Assembly: GCA_019509785.1 (NCBI GenBank)
Contig: JAEKLQ010000030.1
Coordinates: 1 to 64,000 of the forward strand
Direction of reading: 5' to 3'
DNA length: 64,000 nucleotides
Source: Fibrobacterota bacterium
Lineage (GTDB): Bacteria; Fibrobacterota; Fibrobacteria; UBA11236
Shown here: positions 8,855-16,041 of the stretch, piece after piece
Numbering within the stretch: the stretch's first letter is position 1
Layout: each line of letters starts with the position of its first letter
Translations under genes and position numbers: made by a program
The notes under the pieces: generated by a model
What the model saw: only the letters and a program-made list of their open reading frames with translations
Database searches by the model: none
Told to the model about the DNA's origin: nothing

Positions 8855-10219
8855 ATGTGGCTCCTGGCCGCCCTTCCCTTCCTGCTCCAGGGAGGGCTCA
8901 TGATCGTCGATGAGGGCTTCCATTTGCGCCGCGGCCTTCCCGCTTGGGAACGCTGGGGACATCCCCTGGATACCTTGGTGGTGGTGGCCTGTTTCGCGTT
9001 GGCTTTGCGCGCGCCGGCCGCGCCCGCCGGCGTGGTCCTCTATGTCTTAGCCGCGGTGCTCGCTTGCCTCGTCGTGACCAAGGACGAATGGGTGCATGCG
9101 CGCCATTGCGGGGGCACGGAAGCCTGGCTGCATGCCTGCCTTTTCCTGTTGCATCCCGTGATCTTGGGCATCGCGGGGGCCTGGGCGTTCGGCGGCCTTG
9201 TGGGCGGCGCTTCCGCCTGGGGGCACGGTTCCGGGCATGAGGAATTCGGCGTCTTCCTGGCCGTCCAAACCGCCCTCACGGCCCTGTTCGGCGTTTGGCA
9301 GGCGACCTATTGGAATGGTCCTTGGGGCCGGATGCGGCCGGTCCTGGCCCGCGTGGGCGGCACCTTCGGAATGACCCGGACGCAGCCGGCAAAGCCGAGG
9401 ACAGACGTCGCGGGGGAAAGCCCGGAACGGGCGTCGGCGCGTGGCGATCGCGCCATCATCGATAACGGGTTTTACGATGGCTTGGGGGACGGATGGCATG
9501 ACGCTTGGGATCATCCCGTGGCCCTGCTGCGCGCCGAAGGGGCGCTCAAGAATCCTTGGGTGGCGGAACGGATTCGCTCCTTGTCGCCCACGCGGCCGGC
9601 CCGGGTCCTCGACCTCGGATGCGGGGCCGGCTTCTTGATATCCGCCTTGGCCGCCGAAGGCCATCGCGCGATAGGATTAGATGCGTCCTTGGGCAGCCTG
9701 AAAGCGGCGCGGAAGAATAGGGGTTCCTCGGGCGGCCCGGCGGCCGACCCAAGGGCCGTCCCCGCGGCCTACCTCTGCGGCGACGCCTATCGCCTGCCTT
9801 TTCCCGACGCCGCCTTCGACGCGGTTTGCGCCATGGATTTCCTGGAGCATGTGAGCGCGCCCGCGCAGGTGATCGCCGAGATGGCGCGGGTGCTGCGGCC
9901 GGGCGGGCTATTCTTCTTCCATACCTTCAACCGCAACCTGCTCACCTGGCTCATCGTCATCAAGGGAGTGGAGTTGTTCGTTCGCGGTACGCCCCGCGGC
10001 ATGCATGTACTGCCTCTCTTCATCAAGCCCGCGGAGCTCGCGTCCATGTGCGCCCGCGCCGGACTGAACGTGCAGGCGATGCAAGGGATGGGCCCGGCCC
10101 TGGGGGCGCCTTTCTGGAGGCTCTTGGCGACCCGGCGCGTTCCGCGCGACTTCCGTTTCCGCTTTACGCGGTCGCTGGCGCTCGGCTATATAGGGAGCGC
10201 GATCAAGTCCGCGACTTAA
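8855..10219 (+). CDS. Membrane domain fused to UbiG/UbiE-like methyltransferase
   Basis: A 454-residue fusion. Residues 1-155 hold about four membrane helices with charged and His residues at helix ends (IVDEGFHLRRG, ERWGHPLDTL, TKDEWVHARHCG). Residues 200-454 are a class I SAM methyltransferase with motif I VLDLGCGAGFLISAL, an acidic strand end IGLDASLGS, and the later motif AVCAMDFLEH; the entry GFYDGLGDGWHD resembles UbiG. It likely O- or C-methylates the ring made by the polyketide synthase just upstream, at the membrane. The N-terminal domain could bind the lipid substrate or metal; its function is not established. Confidence 0.82.
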   Translation: MWLLAALPFLLQGGLMIVDEGFHLRRGLPAWERWGHPLDTLVVVACFALALRAPAAPAGVVLYVLAAVLACLVVTKDEWVHARHCGGTEAWLHACLFLLHPVILGIAGAWAFGGLVGGASAWGHGSGHEEFGVFLAVQTALTALFGVWQATYWNGPWGRMRPVLARVGGTFGMTRTQPAKPRTDVAGESPERASARGDRAIIDNGFYDGLGDGWHDAWDHPVALLRAEGALKNPWVAERIRSLSPTRPARVLDLGCGAGFLISALAAEGHRAIGLDASLGSLKAARKNRGSSGGPAADPRAVPAAYLCGDAYRLPFPDAAFDAVCAMDFLEHVSAPAQVIAEMARVLRPGGLFFFHTFNRNLLTWLIVIKGVELFVRGTPRGMHVLPLFIKPAELASMCARAGLNVQAMQGMGPALGAPFWRLLATRRVPRDFRFRFTRSLALGYIGSAIKSAT

Positions 10220-10222
10220 GGA

Positions 10223-11521
10223 TTAAAAGCTGATCCGCCACATCACGTCCAGGGAATGGATGATGCGGTCCTGGGACGAATCCTTGGTGATCGGTTGCAG
10301 CAGCCCGTAATCGGCCAAGACGCTGATGGACGGCGTGAAGAAATAATTGCAGCCCGCGGTGTAACGGAACTTGCCGTCATTGGGTTTGCCGGAACCGGTC
10401 TTCCAGCCGAAATCGGGATCCAGTCCTTCCATCTTCAACACCAGCTCGCTGGCGCTCCCGCCGCGGTAGTCCTCGTGCCATGCGCCCGTGGCGTAGAAGG
10501 CGAAGAATTCGGATGAGCCCGAGATGATGAGCGAATCCTTGCCCTGGTGGTTGTCCCCCGTTGAGACCTCCCCCAACAGGCGCAAATGCCCCAGCGTTAG
10601 ATCGGCGCCGATTTCATAAGCGGTGTTGACCGCGTAGATGAAGTTCCTTTTGTCGGATTTATCCTCGGCGGCCTTGGTGGATACGGCCGCTTCCAGCTTT
10701 AGAGCCCGGATCGGCGAGACCGTAAGCCGCGCGGCCAGGTCCTTGGCGAAAAAGCCCGCGTCGGTCTTCACGTCCTGCTGGACTGCGTATCCGTTCTCGC
10801 TTTGCTTGCCGTTGAACACGCCGACTTCGTAGCCCACCTTTACGCCATCATCCGCGAAGCCGCCGTAGGCCAAGAGACCCAGATCGTAATAGGCATACCC
10901 CGTGGTGTTGGCGAGGAAATTATGGTACAGCTCCCCGCGCTCCACCGTATATAGCGAGCTGGAGGATTGCAGGGCCTCTTGGGAGAAGGGGCGTTTCAGC
11001 TTTCCGCCCTTGACTCCGACGATATCGTTCGCGCGCCACCACAGGTAGGCGTCGTCGGTGCCGAAGGCTTGGTTGGCCCCGTCCATCAGGAATTCGCCCC
11101 GGAAGCCGACATGCTCGGTCACCGCGCCTTCGAGGCCCAATTTGAAGCGGCGCAATTGCAGGGACAAGCGCTTGTCGGAATCCTGGTCGGATGCGAAGTC
11201 GTGGTAGAACGCCTTCAGTTGCACGGTGCCGAAAAGGGCCAGCCTTTCCAGGATCGGATTGCGAAGCTCGACCACGCCGGCCGAAGGGGCGGCGGATGAC
11301 TCGGTCGCGACCGCGGCGACGGAAGGGGCTGCGGCCGCGCTGGCCGTGTCCGGCTTCGCCGTCGGGGCATTCACGGCAGCCGGCACAGGAGCGGCAGGCG
11401 TACCCGACGAATCGGCGGCGATGGAGGGCGCAGGGACCGGCGCGGATGCGGGCGCAGGGGCGGGATCGGCGGCGCGGGAAAGCCCCGCGCATATTAACAA
11501 CGTGGATAGGATGAACCGCAT
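10223..11521 (-). CDS. OprO/OprP-type outer-membrane porin
   Basis: ATG 11521 lies seven bases after GAGGAGG and starts a signal peptide (MRFILSTLLICAGLSRA), followed by an Ala/Pro-rich linker of about 80 residues. The rest alternates polar and hydrophobic residues as in a beta barrel, with porin O/P features: RLSLQLRRFKLGLEGAV, GFRGEFLMDGANQ and KGGKLKRPFSQE near the N-terminus, and a last strand SLDVMWRISF ending in Phe, the outer-membrane insertion signal. It probably passes phosphate or other small anions. It converges with the methyltransferase gene, only three bases apart. Confidence 0.85.
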   Translation of the reverse strand: MRFILSTLLICAGLSRAADPAPAPASAPVPAPSIAADSSGTPAAPVPAAVNAPTAKPDTASAAAAPSVAAVATESSAAPSAGVVELRNPILERLALFGTVQLKAFYHDFASDQDSDKRLSLQLRRFKLGLEGAVTEHVGFRGEFLMDGANQAFGTDDAYLWWRANDIVGVKGGKLKRPFSQEALQSSSSLYTVERGELYHNFLANTTGYAYYDLGLLAYGGFADDGVKVGYEVGVFNGKQSENGYAVQQDVKTDAGFFAKDLAARLTVSPIRALKLEAAVSTKAAEDKSDKRNFIYAVNTAYEIGADLTLGHLRLLGEVSTGDNHQGKDSLIISGSSEFFAFYATGAWHEDYRGGSASELVLKMEGLDPDFGWKTGSGKPNDGKFRYTAGCNYFFTPSISVLADYGLLQPITKDSSQDRIIHSLDVMWRISF

Positions 11522-11541
11522 GGGAAAACCTCCTCGCAGGA

Positions 11542-12234
11542 TCATGTTCGGGAACGGCCGGGAAAGGTAGGTAATTCCCCCGACGCTTCGTCGCCCGACG
11601 CTTCGTCGCCCGACGCTTCGTCGCCCGATACGCCCGCCATCGCCTGGTCCGGGGACATCTCCTTCCACCGCCCGGGTTCCAGCCCGTCGAGGGTGAAGGG
11701 GCCGATGGCGTAGCGGATCAGCCGCAAGGTGGGATGGCCCACCGCCGCCGTCATCTTCCGCACTTGGCGGTTACGGCCTTCGGTCAGGGTGATCCGCAAC
11801 CACGAGGCGGGTATGCTTTTGCGTTCGCGGATGGGGACGCTGCGCGGCGGCAACGCCTCGCCTTGGGGAAAGCGCTCGGCGCCCGCGGGGCGGGTGCGTA
11901 CGCCCTCGATGACTACGCCCTTGCGTAGCGACGCGAGGGCGGCCTCGGAAGGGATGCCCTCCACTTGCGCCCAATACACCTTCGGTAGTTTGGCGCGCGG
12001 CGCCGCGATGCGTTCGATGAAAGGGCCGTCGTCGGTGAGCAAGAGCAAGCCTTCGCTGTCCCAATCCAGGCGGCCCGCGGGATACACTCCGGGCACCTCT
12101 ATGAAGTCCTTGAGGCAGGCCTTGCCGCCCTCGGAAGTGAACTGGGAGAGGACGCCGTAGGGCTTGTGGAAGAGCAGGTAGCGCGCGGGGCGCCCTTCGC
12201 TTTCCCGCTTCGATATGCCGGAAGGCTTTTTCAC
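11542..12234 (-). CDS. RluE/RsuA-family pseudouridine synthase
   Basis: A 230-residue enzyme without an S4 domain. It has the family's catalytic loop GRLDWDSEGLLLLTDDG, where the Asp after RL attacks uridine, plus LLFHKPYGVLSQF at the start and EGRNRQVRKMTAAVGHPTLRLIR later. Length and motifs fit RluE, which modifies 23S rRNA at position 2457 in E. coli. It starts at GTG 12234, whose last two bases form part of the upstream dehydrogenase's TGA (GTGA), so translation is probably coupled. The C-terminus carries three GDEAS repeats encoded by tandem DNA repeats. Confidence 0.88.
   Translation of the reverse strand: MKKPSGISKRESEGRPARYLLFHKPYGVLSQFTSEGGKACLKDFIEVPGVYPAGRLDWDSEGLLLLTDDGPFIERIAAPRAKLPKVYWAQVEGIPSEAALASLRKGVVIEGVRTRPAGAERFPQGEALPPRSVPIRERKSIPASWLRITLTEGRNRQVRKMTAAVGHPTLRLIRYAIGPFTLDGLEPGRWKEMSPDQAMAGVSGDEASGDEASGDEASGELPTFPGRSRT
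11581..11625. repeat. Three tandem 15-bp repeats in the pseudouridine synthase tail
   Basis: The unit CGACGCTTCGTCGCC occurs three times without a mismatch (11581-11595, 11596-11610, 11611-11625). It encodes the acidic GDEAS repeats near the end of the pseudouridine synthase. The length is a multiple of three, so copy-number change would keep the frame. Confidence 0.95.
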
Positions 12235-13415
12235 AGGCGCCGGGCGAGCAGGCCGCGGATGGCTTCGGGAGACAGCTTCACCGGGTTCTGCCGGTTGCCC
12301 GTCTTCGCCACGATGCGATCGAGATCGCCCTCGCCGATCCCGTAGGCCGAGAGGCGGGGCAGACGCAAGGCTTCCGTGAGCGCATGCAAGCGTTCGACCA
12401 GGAAGTCGCAATTCCAGGCTTCGCCCTTGCCGGCATCACCGCCGAACAATACCCCGACCTTGGCGTACTTGGATAAGCCCGCTCCCGGGTTCCCGCCTTG
12501 CCTGCGCAAGGCTGCGATGTTGGCCGCCGTGGTTTCCGCCACCAAGGTCCCGCAGACGACCCCGTGCGGGATCTCGAAAAATCCCCCGATGGGCGAAGCC
12601 AGACCATGCACCAGGCCGAGCCCGGCATTGGCCAGGGCCGCTCCGGAAAGCATCGAGGCGTAGGCCATGCCCGCCCGGACTTCCAGATCGCCGCCGCGGC
12701 CGGTGGCCGCCGCCACCATGTTCTCGCGCGCCTTTTCCAGGCCGCTCCAAGCCAAGGCGTCGCTGAGCGGCGATGCCAAGGGCGATAGGTAGGGTTCCAG
12801 CAATTGGGTGAAGGCGTCCATGCCGCAAGCGGCGGTGACATGCGGAGGGCAACTGAGCATCAATTCGGGATCCACGATCACCGCATCGGGGATCAGGTTG
12901 TCGTGGCGGAGGGATTTCTTGTAGCCTTCCGGCCCCACCATGCTGAGGACGGCGTTCTTGGTCATCTCCCCGCCGGTTCCCGATGTCGTGGGCACCGCCA
13001 CGTAGGGCACCTTCACTCCGCTATGCGGAAGGTTCGCCCCCACGTCCTCCAAGTGATCGAGCACGGAATTACGGTGGGGCAGCATGGCCGAAAGCGCCTT
13101 GGCCCCGTCGATGACGCTCCCTCCGCCGATGCCGATCACCACGTCGATGGGCGCGCCGGCCGATCGCAGTTCGGCGCAGGTCCGATCAATGAATGCGGTC
13201 GAGGGTTCGGCGGCGATGATGACGCGCCTGACTCCGAGGCCGGCCGCTTTGAGGCCGTCCAATACCTGTTCCAAGCGGCCGCCGGATTCCAACGAGGCTT
13301 TGCCGGTGACGAGCAGGGCTTCGCTTCCGAAGGCGCGGGCCAGGCCCGGCAGGACGGAAAGCTTGCCCGGTCCGAAATGGACCGGAGGCATGCGGGCGAA
13401 GGTGAAGTTTACCAT
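12231..13415 (-). CDS. Iron-containing alcohol dehydrogenase
   Basis: A 394-residue group III alcohol dehydrogenase. The NAD-binding half has the glycine-rich GIGGGSVIDGAKA and VPTTSGTGGEMTKNAV; the metal-binding half supplies Asp and His ligands (CGMDAFTQLLEP; LVHGLASPIGGFFEIPHG). It oxidises an alcohol or reduces an aldehyde with NAD(P); the substrate is unknown. ATG 13415 overlaps the end of the LsrG-like gene by seven bases, and its own stop overlaps the pseudouridine synthase start, so all three genes form one coupled operon. Confidence 0.93.
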   Translation of the reverse strand: MVNFTFARMPPVHFGPGKLSVLPGLARAFGSEALLVTGKASLESGGRLEQVLDGLKAAGLGVRRVIIAAEPSTAFIDRTCAELRSAGAPIDVVIGIGGGSVIDGAKALSAMLPHRNSVLDHLEDVGANLPHSGVKVPYVAVPTTSGTGGEMTKNAVLSMVGPEGYKKSLRHDNLIPDAVIVDPELMLSCPPHVTAACGMDAFTQLLEPYLSPLASPLSDALAWSGLEKARENMVAAATGRGGDLEVRAGMAYASMLSGAALANAGLGLVHGLASPIGGFFEIPHGVVCGTLVAETTAANIAALRRQGGNPGAGLSKYAKVGVLFGGDAGKGEAWNCDFLVERLHALTEALRLPRLSAYGIGEGDLDRIVAKTGNRQNPVKLSPEAIRGLLARRL

Positions 13416-13717
13416 TCGAGAAGATCGAGCGGGTCGACCACCAGATGGGCGCGGCCCTCACGGGGCTTGGCCATCCAGTTTTCCGCCTGCGCTCGCCAAG
13501 CCAGGTAATGCGGGGTTCGGCGATGGTCTTCCAGGGCCTCCTGCGAAACGAATACCTCGTAGAAGAGGAAGCGGGATGGGTCGTCCGCGGCCCTAAGGAT
13601 GTCGAAGCGGAGGTTGCCGGGTTCCGTACGGGAACCAGCCCGATTGGCGCGGGTCGCCGCGAGGAATTCCTGCAGATGTTCCGGCTTGACGTATACGGTT
13701 ACGACGTTGGCGATCAT
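13409..13717 (-). CDS. Antibiotic-biosynthesis-monooxygenase fold protein, LsrG/YgiN-like
   Basis: A 102-residue single-domain protein of the dimeric alpha/beta ABM fold. The pattern VTVYVKPEHLQEFL, then SRTEPGNLRFDILR, DDPSRFLFYEVF and HRRTPHYLAW is close to LsrG (isomerase acting on phosphorylated AI-2) and YgiN (quinol monooxygenase). Neither activity can be assigned from sequence. Overlap with the downstream iron alcohol dehydrogenase suggests both act on one small carbonyl or aldehyde compound. No other lsr genes are present, so an AI-2 role is doubtful. Confidence 0.85.
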   Translation of the reverse strand: MIANVVTVYVKPEHLQEFLAATRANRAGSRTEPGNLRFDILRAADDPSRFLFYEVFVSQEALEDHRRTPHYLAWRAQAENWMAKPREGRAHLVVDPLDLLEW

Positions 13718-13914
13718 GGAGATAGGTTAATCGAAAACCGGCGAAAATCCAATGGAAAGGGGGAGTCCGGCGCCCAGGCACCACTCCGCATGGTGTTTCC
13801 GGCCGCCCGAGCCACAGCTAATTTAAGGACTCGGAAGGGGAAAGGCGCTTGGACGGACCTTTCGGCCCCCCAAAGGACGGCCAACAAATCCCTCGTTGGG
13901 CCGCATTACCCGCG

Positions 13915-14574
13915 TTAGGCCCGCTCTGACCCGAGTACCTTTCCGAATCTCGTAAGCAAGGTTTTCACCGTGGGCTCGCCCGCCTTTTCCAGCATGTTCT
14001 GGATGTGCCGGCGCACCGTGAAGAAGGAAATGCCCAGCTTATCGGCGATGGCCTCGCGTTTCATGCTGGCGTTCAACAGGCGCAAAATCTCCTTTTCCCG
14101 ATCTGAGAACCGATCCAGCTCCGCCGACTTCTTCCAAAGCTCGGCGGCGGCGGCGACTTGCTTAACGTAGAGCTCGCCCACCTCGGAAGGGATGATGAGA
14201 TGTCCCTGAGCCACCTGCAGGAGAGTGTCGCAGAGGATCTCCAGATGGGTCTTGAGGACGTAACCGCGCGCGCCTGATTGGTACGCCTCCAGCACATCCC
14301 CTTGGTTGACCGTCATGATCACGGGCTTTACCACCGGATAATGCATGCGCAGCCAGACCAGCAATTCCAAACCCGCCCGCGGGGTATCCAGGTGGATGTC
14401 GATAAGGGCCAGCTCGGGCAAATGGGCCGCCGTCTTTTCGCGGAAACCCTGGCTGTCGTGGGCGATGCCGGCCAGTTTCAGGCGCGGTTCCGCCTGGAGG
14501 AAGTCCTCCACGGTTTGGGCCAAGTCGAGATTGTCCTCGACCATGACGAGGGAAATTGGATTACCGGTGCTCAT
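13915..14574 (-). CDS. NarL/LuxR-type response regulator
   Basis: A 219-residue regulator. The receiver shows acidic residues at MVEDN, phospho-acceptor Asp 59 (LALIDIHLD), the Thr position at VIMTVNQ, and Lys 108 (GYVLKTH). After a linker the LuxR helix-turn-helix follows (FSDREKEILRLLNASMKREAIADKLGISFFTVRRHIQNML). It is divergent from the kinase gene at 14737, its most likely partner. It should bind DNA as a dimer on phosphorylation; targets are unknown, although the 162-base gap between the two genes is a natural first site. Confidence 0.92.
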   Translation of the reverse strand: MSTGNPISLVMVEDNLDLAQTVEDFLQAEPRLKLAGIAHDSQGFREKTAAHLPELALIDIHLDTPRAGLELLVWLRMHYPVVKPVIMTVNQGDVLEAYQSGARGYVLKTHLEILCDTLLQVAQGHLIIPSEVGELYVKQVAAAAELWKKSAELDRFSDREKEILRLLNASMKREAIADKLGISFFTVRRHIQNMLEKAGEPTVKTLLTRFGKVLGSERA

Positions 14575-14736
14575 AATGATTGGACCTTGCCGGATGATTT
14601 CATCGGCCTCGGCGTGCTACTCGGATGTCAGACGGCTCAACGTCCGGGAAAGGTAAAAAAATACTACTATCCAAGTCCCCCTCCGGGCCCCGAGCGAAGC
14701 CGGCCGGATGTCCGGAAAGGAGGGATCCGAAACATC

Positions 14737-16041
14737 ATGCCCGCCTGGCTTGCACAGCTCGCCCTCGGTTCATCGCTAGCCTTGGGCGTCCATTTTTTGT
14801 TCGTCGGCGTTCGCGTCAAACCCTTGCGGGGCCAGGCCTGGCTGGGTCTGGTTCTGGCCGGCCTCGCCTTGGCCTTCCTGTTCACCGGGACCCGCTCCGT
14901 TACCCTTCCGGTTTGGCTCGGGCTGACCCTGGGAGGCGCAGCGGGCGTCATCTACCTCACCCATCGCTTCCTGGCCTTGTACATGGCCGACCGCAAAGCC
15001 ATGCAGGCGCTTTCCCGGGCCTATGCCGATCTGCAGGCATCCGCCCATATGCGGGAGCTGGGGATGTCGGCCGCTTCCATCAGCCATGAGATCCGCAACT
15101 ATGCCGCGTCCCTGAAAGGCAATGCCGTCCTTTTGAATCGCGAATTGGATCGCGAAACGGATCGCGAATCGGACCCGGCGGGCCAGAAGGGGGAATTGGA
15201 ACGGATCCGGACGGCGGCGGATCGGATGGAAGCGATCTCCCGCGACATTTCCGTTTTCGCCGGCGCGGCGCGCTCTCCGCGCCTGGAACCCTTGGATTTG
15301 GAGCGGGTGATCGGCGATTGCCTGGAGAACCGTTTTCCCGGGAAGCGCGCGAGCGTCCGATGCCGCGGAGGCGCCAGGATGCAAGGCGATGCCGCGCGCC
15401 TGGAACAGGCTTTCATGAATTTGTTCCGCAATGCTTGGGAAGCGGGCGCCTCGGGAGTGGAGGTCCGTCTCACTGCCTGGCACGGTAAGCTGGTGGTGGC
15501 CGTCGAAGACGATGGCCGCGGATGTTCTCCCGGGGATTTGGAGCGCATCGCCATGCCGTTCTTTTCGCGTAAAGGCGACCGGGGCACGGGCCTCGGATGC
15601 TCCATCGCGGAATCCATCCTGCGCGCCCATGGCGCCACGCTCCGCGCCTACAGCAAGAACGTCCTGGGCAAGGGACGCAGCGGCTTGCTGCTGAACCTGG
15701 TGTTCCCCTCGGACCGGGCCCGAACCGGGGATCCCGGCGGGGAACTGACGGTGGCGGCGGGCCTTGGCCCGGCGCGGGAGAACCTCGTGCGTCCCATGCT
15801 GCATCTGGGCTTACGGCCGCGTTTCCTGGATCTCGGCACGGGTCCGCTCCATCCCTCGCGATCCGGCGGCGGTCCGCTTTTCCTGGATAGCGAAGCCGCG
15901 GATCGATTGGTCGGCCCGTCCGGGAACCTGGCCATAGTCGTAGGGTCGAACCGGGAAGCCGTACGGCGGCCGGGCGGGGGCGCCTTCCTGTTCTCGGAAG
16001 AGGAATTGATCGGCGTCTTGCGAACGGCCGAACGGCCATGA
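14737..16041 (+). CDS. Membrane sensor histidine kinase (HK1) with C-terminal extension
   Basis: ATG 14737 lies 12 bases after AAAGGAGGG, giving 434 residues. Three membrane helices (residues 1-85) lead into a helix and the HisKA motif SAASISHEIRNY with phospho-acceptor His 117. The ATPase domain has the N box FRNAWEAGASGVEV and G boxes EDDGRGCSPGD and GTGLGCSIAESIL. About 100 residues follow the catalytic core (from VAAGLGPARENLVR on), similar in position to extensions of the kinases at 16038 and 20086. The partner is presumably the divergent regulator at 13915. The longer frame reaching to 14278 only reads the antisense of that regulator. Confidence 0.88.
   Translation: MPAWLAQLALGSSLALGVHFLFVGVRVKPLRGQAWLGLVLAGLALAFLFTGTRSVTLPVWLGLTLGGAAGVIYLTHRFLALYMADRKAMQALSRAYADLQASAHMRELGMSAASISHEIRNYAASLKGNAVLLNRELDRETDRESDPAGQKGELERIRTAADRMEAISRDISVFAGAARSPRLEPLDLERVIGDCLENRFPGKRASVRCRGGARMQGDAARLEQAFMNLFRNAWEAGASGVEVRLTAWHGKLVVAVEDDGRGCSPGDLERIAMPFFSRKGDRGTGLGCSIAESILRAHGATLRAYSKNVLGKGRSGLLLNLVFPSDRARTGDPGGELTVAAGLGPARENLVRPMLHLGLRPRFLDLGTGPLHPSRSGGGPLFLDSEAADRLVGPSGNLAIVVGSNREAVRRPGGGAFLFSEEELIGVLRTAERP

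Noticed and set aside
14278-14736. Long N-terminal extension of HK1
   Set aside because: The extension is the reverse strand of the response regulator at 13915; the membrane start with AAAGGAGGG before ATG 14737 is much better.
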